64,000 bases of DNA from Trichoplax sp. H2 (Eukaryota; Placozoa; Uniplacotomia; Trichoplacea), in assembly GCA_003344405.1 (NCBI GenBank), contig NOWV01000005.1, positions 124,001-188,000 of the forward strand, written 5' to 3'. Each line of letters starts with the position of its first letter. Within the stretch, counting starts at the first letter, position 1. Made by a program: the position numbers and the translations under genes. This document shows, piece by piece, positions 49,451-61,155 of this stretch. The notes beneath the pieces are model-generated. The model saw only the letters and a list, made by a program, of their open reading frames with translations. It did no database searches and was not told the DNA's origin.

Positions 49451-52400
49451 TTACATATCTGGATTTGTTGCATCAGCATCGGCTGAATTTCTGTTATAGA
49501 ACAAGGGTGATGTAGTATTCTGTCGTTTATTGAGGTTCGTTTTTTTCTCAGAAGTAAAAAATTTTCCGATGAGGTACTGGATGATTTCGCAAAGTGTTAT
49601 TACACTAGCACCTATGCATAGTCCCAATTGGCCTCCTATCTCACCTAAAAAGGAAAATGTATATTTAATATATGTAACTTACGGTACGGTGTGACTTTAT
49701 AGAATATCAACATATTTATTAAGAATCGTTCAACAATCACTTCATAGATGTTTAAACAATCTTGACATAAATAATACTATGGAGCTAATCTACAGACTTA
49801 AAACTTTAGAAAATCCGGTATCTTCTTGCTGTTCTATTTCAGTTACACGTAGATCAGAGTAATAGATATCTAAGTAAACAATGTTGTCCCTGAAATATGA
49901 TTTTTTATAGTTAGAATATACCGTGATAAAATATTGGTTATTAGCTTAATGATTATTTCAAGAATCTGAATTAAACCTGATGAATTCAGATACAGAATAC
50001 GGCAGACTAGGAGGAATCCAATGCTCATCTTTGGCCTTGCCAAGAATTGTAGATATATTAATCACTGAATCTAGAACTCTGCTAAAAGCAAATGTTCCAA
50101 GTGATGATTGAGAGATTTCAGTTGGATAGCTATATGTTTCGCAAGCAATCGGGCAAACGGATAAATTTTGACTGAGAGACATTCGAATAACAACTAAAGA
50201 TGGATCGAAAAGTAAGAGCACGTATTAAACCACACCGATGTCATTTTACGATGATTAAAACTAAAATCCAATTTTCTAATATGCATACATGACGAAGGAA
50301 TGATACAGGTGAGAAATTTAGCGCCATTACAAGAATTAGTAGCTGCAGATAAAAATAATGGTACAAAAAAGCAGATGATTATTTCAAGCAAGAGTTTTTT
50401 AGTAAGAACTTTGAAGCGAATATGGTTGGCAAGTTATTTTAGAATAGCACTGTAATATTACTATGAATTAAAATCAACTTGCTCAATAATGGATCTACCT
50501 GTCTGGCCTGAACTGGAGCAGTTACACGTTAATGCTGCCAATTCTGACGCATATTCAGTAAGACAAGCATCACGAGAATAATACGAGTGATCTTTTAGCA
50601 ACAGCTCTCCACACTCTCCCCACGGCTTCGTTAATCTTTTATCCTGATTAGAAATGATTTATAAATAGAAAAGTTAAGTTGAAACTTTTGTAGTGAACAC
50701 CATAATAGGAATAAATCATAGCAGTTATTTCGCATACTTGAGTAACAGAATGCAAGCATAATTATTTCTTGCCTCAAAAAGACTATCTATACAAATTTAA
50801 TTGCTGTAACTTTCAGGCTATAGCATCGTGGCTTTACAGATAGAAAAGATATTTATTCGTATAATTAACAAATCACTTTCTGATATTTTGCAAACTTTCA
50901 CAGATACAAGAAAGTGTAGACATAGACTATCGTCAAACTTATCCAAGAAAATATTGCAAATTTCATGATATTGATTAAACACAAATTTATTCCAATATTA
51001 GTACTATTATTATCCGTAACCAATTAGCTCAACTGAAATTACGCAAATTAAAAGTTACTACCGCTAATGATAAGAATAATTTATGAAATAATAGCCGACG
51101 CACAATCTTTTAACAGGTATTTCCCGGTTAGCATTATCTTTTGAATGCACTCATAAGGCTATTCGGAGGAATAAACTGCGATAGACTCCAGAATAATATG
51201 GGAAAAAGTTGGACTAGTATTGCAGTAATCGATCACTCTTGTCAATAAGAATTAAAGCTTTCTTAGGCTTACATGGTGGTTAAGTAGTAATACACAAAGT
51301 GTGTTGGACTTTGAAGTAGCATGGGAATGAGCTTAAGTATCTAAGTAATTGCTAACTGAAATCAATAGAAATATTAACTTTTTGGGCTATATTACTGTAG
51401 ATGATCACGATGAGATACACGAATAGTGAAAGGTTACTATTTGAATTTGAATTGAAGACCGCCGCCAGCAAAAAATACGACACCCTGAAAAAGACGATTC
51501 TGTATACGCTATCGTAAGGTATGGTATAGATTTTTACTTTTTTTAATTTTTTATCCATCAAACAGCAATGAATATAGTTGAATACTGTATTTAATGTTGG
51601 ATAAATGCTTTTCAATTGTTATTTACTTACACGGTGAAGAGTGATTGGAACATAAGTATGGAAACCAGTCGGAGCATAGTAAGGTTTGGAGATGAAATTG
51701 GGTGGCTGCTTATAATAGTTTATGGTAAATCGAATACCAGCATCTGGTGCTTGTGGAGAAAAAAGTGGGGAGTAATATTTGTATTGTTCAACATTTAAAA
51801 TGAGCCTTAAACCATTAATATTGCCACTGACAGTCTGATTCTTTAATGGTATAGCATTGGTGCCTAAAGAATTGTTAAAAGTATGATGATATCAATTTAA
51901 TCAACTGTCTACTTTAACGCTCTTTTACCTGTATATTGAATTATCATTAAATGCTTGATCTATAAATAATGCAACTTATATCAAAAATACAACTATTTCC
52001 ATTATTTTGGTTAAATAATAGATAGTATATAAGACTTACCGGATATGGGAAAAGAGTTCAAAGTATATACTAACATTAATCATAATTATTACAATCGACC
52101 TCATTCAAATTATGCTGATCATGATTAACTGGCATACTACAAAGCACAATGTCCTTATGGTAAAAATATACGAATAACTATTATTACCATTGGGATCTCA
52201 AAATGCGTAAAATAGATTATCGTTAAAACAGTACTGGACGATAAAGTACGTATCATGAAACAGATTGGAAAACTCTTAAGAAAAAGTCTTTGCATTTACA
52301 CTTAAACATTATGCTAATTTCCGATGTAAACTTCATTAAATCCTTTCGTGAACTACACCAAGTATTCCATGGTTGATCAAATAATTATCTCCTACCGTAC

Positions 52401-53320
52401 TTTTTCAATATTTTACTAGGATTAAATGATGGATAAATTTTCTCTCTATCACTGGTTGTCTAGGTATTTTTTTTTTTACTGCTTATCACATTAAGGTCTC
52501 CCTTTACCAACATGTTTTATCTTTAGTGGCGTTAATGTACAAAAGTTATAAAAGAAAGAAAGAACCACACAATAAATGCTCTAAATCATGCAAGATATCA
52601 AGTTTTGATGCCTATTATAGTACAACTTGTAAAATAATTTAATCATGAGTGTATAATTTTGTTCTATCATGATCATCGAACAACTTATAATAATTGACGA
52701 CAAACTACTCTACATCCTATTCATAACGTAATAAATAAATTAAAAAGGGCGACTGATTTAATTGAATTCTACTTACCAGGATTAAATGTGAAACAACTAC
52801 CTCCATTAGAAATGATATTGGTAAAATCGTTGACCGTGCAAGGTTCTCCCATCCATGTGCAAGAGAGCAACATATTTTTTAATTTATGGCCAGCCATACG
52901 AGTATAATTATTAATTTGAAAATCATCACCATGTTTTTGAACGAAGTATTGGATAGCATCGTCAGCAGCAGAAGCAGGAGTATAGCCATAGATTGCATTG
53001 ACTATCGATGATAGATGATTTAAATCGTTTGCTGGTAAACCGGTATAATCGAAATCATTCGTATTACATATCGTCACTGATGGGAAGACGGATGAATTCA
53101 TTAATCGTTTGCGAATAACCATTCGTGTCGGTAATAAGCTAGCATTATAAATGATGATAACACATTGGCTAATACAAATAGCTGTGGCTAAAATGACTAG
53201 GATAATCCAAATTGACTTGGTCTTTTTACTGTTATTACTATCGTAGATATGTGCCACTCCATGATAAGACGTTGTGGTAGCAAATCTCTCATCGTGATCG
53301 ATTTTTCCCTTGGCCATCAT
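49451..53320 (-). CDS. DEG/ENaC family sodium channel A
   Basis: Trimeric, amiloride-sensitive-type cation channel subunit (degenerin/ENaC/ASIC family) of the plasma membrane. Seven exons in transcript order: 53320-52777, 51863-51631, 50643-50499, 50342-50289, 50193-49977, 49889-49798, 49644-49451; 1479 nt, 492 residues. Features in order: an intracellular N-terminus with the His-Gly gating motif (SYHGVAHIYD), TM1 (SIWIILVILATAICISQC), the post-TM1 motif FPSVTICN, a Cys-rich extracellular region (SCFTFNPG; CLTEYASELAALTCNC; CPIACETYSYPTEIS), and TM2 with the selectivity filter Gly-Ala-Ser in GGQLGLCIGASVITL. All exons join in phase. A second ATG follows the first directly (Met-Met), so the exact start is uncertain by one codon. 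Ligand is unknown: proton-, peptide- or mechanically gated members share this fold. It sits in tandem with channel B. Confidence 0.92.
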
Positions 53321-53405
53321 GTATTCTTTATCGATGGAATCTAACGTTATTAATGCTGTTGTGGTTAAGGAATTAGAATTGTCTATTGCAATCTAGGTTA
53401 ATATT

Positions 53406-53467
53406 CCAAATTGGCTCAAATATTGACATTAAAATTGGGAGAATTTCAACTTGACAATTGCTTGTCT
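53406..53467 (-). promoter_or_regulatory. Conserved 5' flank shared with channel B
   Basis: About 86-147 bp upstream of the channel A start. It contains CTCAAATATTGACATTAAAA, a GGGAGAATTTCAAC phrase and GACAATTGCTTGTCT. It aligns with 59858-59920 upstream of channel B. It is either a retained promoter or 5' UTR element, or simply residual similarity from the gene duplication. Confidence 0.5.
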
Positions 53468-53469
53468 CT

Positions 53470-55646
53470 ACTCGCTAGTGTATACAGTATTAAAATACTA
53501 ATTATCGAGATGTTTGTTTAGCCAAGAAGCAAAGAGTGAAATAATTTAGCATATAGAAAAATGATTGACTCTGATTGCCGAAACTTGAAGTTTTGCCTTG
53601 AGATCAATATACCAGCTGACACTTGCGATGAATCTTGTTATCGTGTAAGGTAACACTGATTTATAGCTTTAATAGTAGACTAGTCTTGGACCTGTTGCAA
53701 TTTTTCCCCCCTTTTCACAAAATCAATTCTATACCTACGCTTGAACATGGGCTTAAATAGATGGCTAGCGATTATAGCAGTCTAATGTTAAACAAGGTTT
53801 CTATGCGATAGCAGAATGACGTATCCAACAAATACATTGCATTTAAACAAGGCAAGGAGGTATAGGAAACAATAAGTAGTACAAATGAAATATGACGTAA
53901 TAGAGATTTATTATAATTAATTAAATAAAATGGCCAGTTAGAACAGTAATAAATAGCTAAAACAACTAAACCATTATTGCATATTATTATAAACACTTGA
54001 CGATAATTTGATCCGGTATAGAATGAATAGGGTTTGAAATTGACTTTGTTACATACTGCCTTCTTATCCAGTAAATAATGACGAGCATCGATTTTGGATT
54101 CGTAGAAGAGACGGAGTAGTGCTAGAGCTAGAGTTACTATAACCTTATCAATCAGAACATCTTACTTATTATTAGTTTTGGATCATGTATGGTCATGTCC
54201 GCCATTTTTGAATACGTGTAACTCATTTATACTCTGGATCTTCTGTCATAACTACAGTATTCCTTCTCTAGCTTAGCAGAACTTAATAAACAATATCTTA
54301 TGCTGCCATGTTCTATCTAGTTAATCCTGGAGTTGTTTGCTTGTTTGTTATTTAATATGGCAAAGCTGGTTTACTAGTCTAGATGATGTAAAATAATGTA
54401 CTAGCAGACAAGTGATTGATGTGATGAAATAGGATATTTGTATTATTTGCATTATACTAGGGATATCATTAAGCGCTTATATGCGCTTCGAGTACTATTG
54501 ATAAAATAAATTATATTTATCGCACAAATACCAATGTAGACGTGGTAGAGGAGAGGCTATGATAATTAGGATAAATATCCTTCAATATATCATTTGTAGG
54601 CAAGTTAGAATTAATATACATTTACATAAACCTAAAAATATCTTGTAATATATAATTTAAGGTAAGTTAACTATAGGCATAGATTGTAGAAGTAGCGCAT
54701 AGATTATACTGCTTGGTAAATAATAATCAATATCATGAGCATACCAAAATAGCAAACACTCCAGGTGTTAATTAATCCATAATTACAAATTCCTATAGAT
54801 ATTCTGTAGTATATGCGTATATACTCTAGCATGTAGTAAACATTTATCTACATTATACCTAGGAGTATATTATACGTAATTTAATATTACTAAATATTCG
54901 TTACTATTATGCTAGTTATGTCGGAGGTCTCAAATCAAATCCTGAGAAATTATTCAATGTGTGATGTAAAGAATAGTTTGAGAGGGCAAATCGATTCAAG
55001 TTTAAATCATTTATCGTTTCTATCGTAAGTAAATTATGTGGTCGGTATTAATATATAGAGTCGTCATAGTACTGTACTATGTGCGAACTATGACTATCCA
55101 TACATAAGCAGTATTATTAATAACAGTATTAATTTACCGTTTTCATGAATCGAGTGATAATAAAATAAATAAGTAAAATTAACATAATTTCTATTCATAT
55201 TGAAAGAAATGTTTACGTACATAGAAATTTAAGAGGTATAATGTATGTATAAATGATATATACTATATGTTTAATGCTGAGTGCATTTTCCTATCCTCTA
55301 CAATATTTTAGGGTTAATCACAGAGTTATTCTTTCGCCTATAGAACTATGTTAAACTCAGCTGCACCTGTGATATAAAATAAGCTGTTCTGGAGAATAAT
55401 TTAATCTACTCAACAGCCAAACAAACATGCATTGAGAGCAATACACTCGTTTAAAGGAATGATGGCAAATGAAATTAAGTCATTGCAGTTGCGTACTTGA
55501 AATTAATTTGGTAATTGTGTATATGTAGCAAATAGTAAGTAGTATAAGGAGATACAAATAATATGTTGCAAGTAGTAAAAGGGCATATAAATAAGTTAGT
55601 AAGAAATTAGTAGTGTACTGCGCTAGAAATCATAGATACTGATTCT
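53470..55646. other. Spacer between the two channel genes
   Basis: AT-rich. It holds the remaining 5' flank of channel A and the 3' flank of channel B. No gene or clear repeat was recognised. Open frames are short and featureless. Confidence 0.5.
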
Positions 55647-58600
55647 TTAAAGATCTATGTTTGTCACAGTGGTAGTTTCGAATGGCTTCTTGTCATGGCC
55701 TAAGGATATAGTGTTAGTTGATGATTTATCGCTCTTTGATTTTTTATTGGAAGCAAAACACTTTTTGATCAGATACTGCACGATCTCACAAATGGTTAGA
55801 GCACTAGCACCTATGCATATTCCCAACTGGCCTCCCAATTCACCTATAAAATATCACAAAGAAATAGTTAATTTAATTTATTTACAATACCGGAATATTA
55901 ATTAATCCAGTTATATCATTTAGCCATATCGTTAAAGGCCGAATAAATGATTCAAGACTATGAATACAAACTTATAATTTTAGAAAATCCAGTATCTTCC
56001 TCTTGTAGCGTCTGAGTTAAATGCAAATCACTATAGTAGATATCTAAATAAATAATATTGTCCCTAAATAGGAATCAACGTTTTCTGGGCCTTATAAAAT
56101 GATTTCATTAAGTGATTGTATGCGAATAATATGATCGAAATTCGATGCGATATGATAGTCTAGTGAGTGTCTGTTTTTAACAGTGGTTTACTTACATGCT
56201 GGAGAGTTATGGGAACGTAGGTATGAAAACCAGTCGGGGCGTAGTAAGATTTAGAAATAAAATTAGGTGNNNNNNNNNNNNNNNNNNNNACTTTTTGATC
56301 AGATACTGCACGATCTCACAAATGGTTAGAGCACTAGCACCTATGCATATTCCCAACTGGCCTCCCAATTCACCTATAAAATATCACAAAGAAATAGTTA
56401 ATTTAATTTATTTACAATACCGGAATATTAATTAATCCAGTTATATCATTTAACCATATCGTTAAAGACCGAATAAATGATTCAAGACTATGAATACAAA
56501 CTTATAATTTTAGAAAATCCAGTATCTTCCTCTTGTAGCGTCTGAGTTAAATGCAAATCACTATAGTAGATATCTAAATAAACAATATTGTCCCTAAAAG
56601 CAATTTTTCAATTAAGAATGTTTTATGAATATTAATATTGGTTATTTAATAATTGCTTTAAACAATACATTTTAAAAATTAAACCTGATGAAATCAGCCG
56701 CGAAATAGGACTGATTTGGAGCAATCCAATTATTCGCTTTGGCGTTAGCAATAATTCCAGAAACATTAATCAATGGATCTAGAGAGCTGGCAAAAGCCAA
56801 TGCTGCTAACGCTGATTGAGATATTTCAGTCGGATAACTATAAGTCTCACAAGCAATCGGGCAAATAGACAAATTCTGGCTAAGATCTTGTCTGAATTTA
56901 CCTACGAGGAAAACAGAGTGATAAAAAAGTGAGTATTAAATCGCTAACACTATTTTAATGGTGTTAAAAACTAAATTTTTTTATACACATACTTGCTAAA
57001 GGAGTGATACAGGTGAGAAATTGCGTACCATTACAAGGATTAGAAGCTATATATAGAAAAAATTTGAATTAAAAGAACTGGGCCATTAGCATCTAGAAAT
57101 ATTTAATGATAGATTTTTTTAGTAAAGAAACTTGCACTGAAAGGGTAAGGTAAAATGATAGAATATAACCGTAGCATCATTATAAATTACAATTCTACTT
57201 TGATAAATTAATAATCTACCTATCTGCGGTTCGAAAGTGCAGTTGCATATATACGATGCTAGTCTTCCCGCATATTCACTAAGGCAAGCATCACGAGAAT
57301 AAAAGGAGTTATAAACTAATATTTCCTCTCCACACTGTCCCCATGGCTTCTTTAATCTTTTATCCTGTTTATAATTTAGTATAATTACAAGCAAAACTTT
57401 AATTAATAGTCGCTAGTTGATATATAAATTATGAATTATTTATAGCTATCCTTCAAGAGGATCGCATAATCCCATAAGTATTCTAGCAAGTTGTACGTCA
57501 ATTTAATCACTACATAAGACAGTGTATACTATATCTCAATCTATAGTGTAACTATCTGAAGATCATCGATTGAGCACTATTAAATGTTCATACTACCGTA
57601 ATAGTCTATCTCTCTATGATAAATTAATTTGGTGATTGAAATCATGTAAACTAAATAAATTAGTACTACTGATCCAGGTAGATTAAATGAACGATACATG
57701 AGATTAGGACAGAATAAAATTGAAATGTACTACCGTATTTCTTAATAGATATTTTCTAGCTAGTATTATTTTTAAACTAATTATAAGTAGCTTGAAAGGA
57801 ATACGCTAGTAGTATAGTGCAATGAACTCTAAAATGCTTCGAGAAAGTATTTAATCTATAACTTTAGTCAATAGGAATCAATCTGCTAAATTAATCTATA
57901 ACTTTAATCAATAGGAATCAATCTGCTTTAATTAAATATATAACTGCAATAAATAGGAATCAACGTTTTCTGGGCCTTATAAAATGATTTCATTAAGTGA
58001 TTATGTGCGAATAATATGATCGAAATTCGATGCGATATGATAGTCTAGTGAGTGTCTGTTTTTAACAGTGGTTTACTTACATGCTGGAGAGTTATGGGAA
58101 CGTAGGTATGAAAACCAGTCGGGGCGTAGTAAGATTTAGAAATAAAATTAGGTGTTTGCTTGTAATAGTGGGTTGTAAATCTGATGCCAGCATCGGGTTG
58201 TTCTAGAGCAAAAATTCCCGAGTAGTATTTATATTGTTCAACATTTAAAATGAGCCTTAAACCATTACTATTGCCGCTGACAGTTTCATTCTTCAGAGAT
58301 AGATTACCGGTGCCTGAAAAATTTTAAATATCATTGAATGTCTGAGCACCCCAAATTTGCTTTATTTTTTACTGTATATGCCTTAAAATATTGAAAAACC
58401 TTGATTTATCGTGTTCGTTAATGATAACATTGAAAAATGAATTGTCAAAGAAATCCAAACTAGATTGAAATAAGTCTTATTTTAGAGTTGTACTGCACTG
58501 CTCAGCATATCGTCTGTATCGTAGGATCTATTTGATCGATTTTTCATCTTAAACACATGTAGATACTGAAGTGCATCTATTAGTTGTGGAGTAAATCAAC

Positions 58601-59734
58601 AGAAAGTATCAGACTGATAATCCATGATATATTCAAAATTATAATTACCGCCATCTCTAGTACTTTAGATGACCGATAGGCAGTCAACAAGACCTCTTAG
58701 ATGGACGATAAGAGTTCAAGTAACAGTAATGATGAAACTTTAGATTACAAGCATATTTATAAGTATTACAGTTACGTTTTATAATGAAGTAATCCATTTA
58801 CGAGTGTGATATGCTATTCGTGTCCAAGATGTTGGTTGACTATGAAGTTTGCCACAAAATATAACATATTTCTAGTAGCCATATTGCTAACTATTGCGTA
58901 TGGAATGAAAAACTGCTTTCGCTGCGCTATTGCAATAAGATACCTGCAATAACTCTACAAACGTATTGTAAAGATTAATATCCAAGGCAATAAGACTAAG
59001 TGTAATATGATTCTACTCTTTATACAATTGAACTGACGACAATAATAACTTTCCAGTTATATATATGTACGAATAACTAACTCTGTTCGATCGTCGAATA
59101 ACAGCTAAAGCAATTATGAAATAAAACAAAGCCATCGGTCTAAATAGATTGATTTATTCCAAGTAGAGGTGTATCAATTTTAGTTTCACTTACCGGGATT
59201 GAATGTAAAACAGCTGCCTCCATCAGTTATGATATTAACAAAATCGGTAGCATAACAAGGTTGTTCCATCCATGTACAAGAAAGCAACATGTTTGATAAT
59301 TTATGGCCAGCTACACGGGTAAGATTTTCAAATTGGAAATTACCTCCAAATTTCTTATCAAAGTAGTTTATAGCGGCATTTGTCTTGTTAGGATCGCCTG
59401 ATCCATAGATTGCCTTGACTAAAGCAGATTGATGGTATAAATCAGCGGCAGGTAAAGCACTGCGATCATAATCGTTAGTGTTACATAGCGTTACTGATGG
59501 AAAGATGGAAGTGTTCATTAACTGTTTACGAATGACCATTCGTGTCGGCAGTTTGCTAGCGTTATAAATGATGATAATACATTGGCTGATGCAAGCTGCT
59601 GTAGCTAAGATGACCAAGATCATCCAAATAATCTTGGTCATTCGACCATTATTGCCGTCATAGATATGCGCCCAGCCATGATACGATGTTGTAGTAGCAA
59701 ATCTCTCTTCTTCGCTGATTTTTTCCTCATCCAT
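55647..59734 (-). CDS. DEG/ENaC family sodium channel B (tandem paralogue of A; spans assembly gap)
   Basis: Same family and layout as channel A. Seven exons in transcript order: 59734-59194, 58313-58081, 57364-57220, 57046-56993, 56901-56685, 56593-56502, and the last exon complete only at 55843-55647; 1479 nt, 492 residues, the same total as channel A. Exons 2-6 have exactly the lengths found in A (233, 145, 54, 217, 92). His-Gly motif (SYHGWAHIYD), TM1 (IIWMILVILATAACISQC), FPSVTLCN, CPIACETYSYPTEISQ and TM2 with Gly-Ala-Ser (GGQLGICIGASALTI) are intact. A 20-N gap at 56270-56289 interrupts the gene. On its left are extra copies of exon 6 (56063-55972) and of part of exon 2 (from 56196); on its right is a partial last exon (56373-56290). 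The coding model above skips these extra pieces. The gene is probably intact and the local assembly wrong. Confidence 0.85.
55760..56068. repeat. Duplicated flank of assembly gap, left copy
   Basis: Matches 56290-56598 over 309 bp at a constant offset of 530. I saw three single-base differences. It covers most of the last exon and exon 6 of channel B. Confidence 0.9.
56066..56269. repeat. Second duplicated flank of assembly gap, copy of 57951-58154
   Basis: Matches 57951-58154 at a constant offset of 1885, with a small difference near 56126. It contains the start of exon 2 of channel B (from 56196) and stops at the Ns. It begins at a TAAA shared with the preceding copied block, within CCCTAAATAGGAATC. 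Confidence 0.9.
56270..56289. other. Assembly gap (20 N)
   Basis: Twenty unknown bases. The length looks like a placeholder rather than a measured gap. Confidence 0.99.
56290..56598. repeat. Duplicated flank of assembly gap, right copy
   Basis: Partner of 55760-56068. It resumes directly after the gap and continues into the proper intron and exons 5, 4 and 3 of channel B. Confidence 0.9.
57851..57963. repeat. 40 bp tandem repeat, 2.8 copies, in channel B intron
   Basis: TTAATCTATAACTTTAGTCA followed by ATAGGAATCAATCTGCTAAA starts at 57851 and 57891, with a more diverged partial copy at 57931. The right breakpoint of the gap-flank duplication (57951) falls inside the third copy. Confidence 0.85.
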
Positions 59735-59857
59735 TCTAATTATGGATCTTACGTCGATGAAAGGCTAAGTTGCTCGTACCATAGACTCAGTATTATTATA
59801 GCCTACCTACGTTAATGTTAGCCAAGTTAATTGACGTATTACTATCTTGATTACTAT

Positions 59858-59920
59858 TCTAAATGGCTTCAAATATTGACATGAATTGGGGAACTTTTTT
59901 AACTTTACAATTGGGCGTCT
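59858..59920 (-). promoter_or_regulatory. Conserved 5' flank shared with channel A
   Basis: About 124-186 bp upstream of the channel B start. It contains CTTCAAATATTGACATGAAT, GGGGAACTTTTTTAAC and TTACAATTGGGCGTCT, aligning with 53406-53467 upstream of channel A. Confidence 0.5.
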
Positions 59921-61155
59921 AGATCTGTTCTAGTCAATCCACTACCAATCACGGATCAATTTATTCAGTCCACAATCAAGAAGAGTTAATTAAAACTTTT
60001 CCATGTGGATCGTAAATGGCTGATAGCACTTGTCTTGGGTCGAAATTGGTATACCAAGTTGGGGATGTCGAGAAATAACGGTTCAAAATGAGTGCTGTTA
60101 TCGTTTAATCTAGTCAACAAATTTTACTGGAATATAAGAGATGATTTACATAATCAGATTAGACATGGCAAAGGTCAATCGTCTTTTTCTCTCAAGGAAA
60201 CAAATTATGTCCGTTATAAGGGGCAAAGTAGTTACACCAGTGGAATGTCGTAGCTTGAAATAACCCTTTCCACCTCATGATCCTACATATCGGCTATATA
60301 TACTTAAAAGAGGATCTATAGAAATGGGTAAGGACTGGTCAAACTAACACTAGTCCCTTCTATTGGTTTCGTAAACAAAGCCAAATTATCGATCAGGTGC
60401 AGTCTAGAACTGTTGCTAAGACATCTTATACAGCACTACTGTAGGCATCCAGTAGAATTCATCTATATGGTAATCGGCATCAAGAATAGAATAACATAAT
60501 ACATAGTATCATGTACTTTTACTGTCATCAATATGAATGGAATCAATGAATTTTAATGAGATTCTACGAGTGATTTGATGCCCTTTAAACATATGTTAGA
60601 AAATGCTACTCTCATCTGTTGAATAAGCAGCTACAAGTTTAGGTGAATTTAATGGCAGGAAGGGAAATTGGAGTCGAGTAGTGTCAAGGATTGGACTAGA
60701 AAGTGGAATCGATTTCACGAAGATGAATTTGAACGAGCTTACGGTGTACTATATCAGCAGCATCAATGCCAATGAACTATGTCAGCGATTACTCAACTCC
60801 AATAACAAGTATACCTCGCTTCTTTTTATTATAAGCGAGAATGATAGTAAAGAAGTATTCAGGCTAATTTAGTTAAAGACAGGAGGGAAATTGGAGTCGA
60901 GTTATGCCAAGGACTGTGCTCAAAAATGGAAAAGAAATCCTTCTTCTCCTAGCTGGTCGCTAGTCGTGCTCAAGATCGATTTCAAGCGAGTAATATGAAT
61001 TGGAGCAAGCTTAATACTAATTGTATGTGTCAAGCGAAATGCTACGAGCCCTACCCTGTGCTCTTTTCGCCTTTCTGCAAGCCCAATTGGTGCATGCGCG
61101 ATCGGTCGCTCTACTACTTCAATTGCCGGCCATCGAGGCGATGCTGCTAGCAGCT
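59921..61155. other. Divergent spacer between channel B and MEAK7
   Basis: No gene was recognised. A diverged direct repeat is present: GGAAGGGAAATTGGAGTCGA near 60657 and GGAGGGAAATTGGAGTCGAG near 60882, each followed further on by a CGATTTCA(A/C)G...AATATGAATT(G)GA-like phrase, unit about 225-270 bp. The second copy ends close to the MEAK7 start. A 63-codon frame at 60681 has no ATG start and was not called. Confidence 0.5.

Noticed and set aside
55647-56435. Two copies of the last channel exon as evidence of alternative terminal exons
   Set aside because: The second copy abuts Ns, is truncated and is part of a 309 bp near-identical block that also copies an intron. Assembly or haplotype explanations are simpler.
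60681-60872. 63-codon open frame before MEAK7
   Set aside because: It begins at GTG, has no recognisable domain and lies in a diverged direct repeat. Not supported as a gene.
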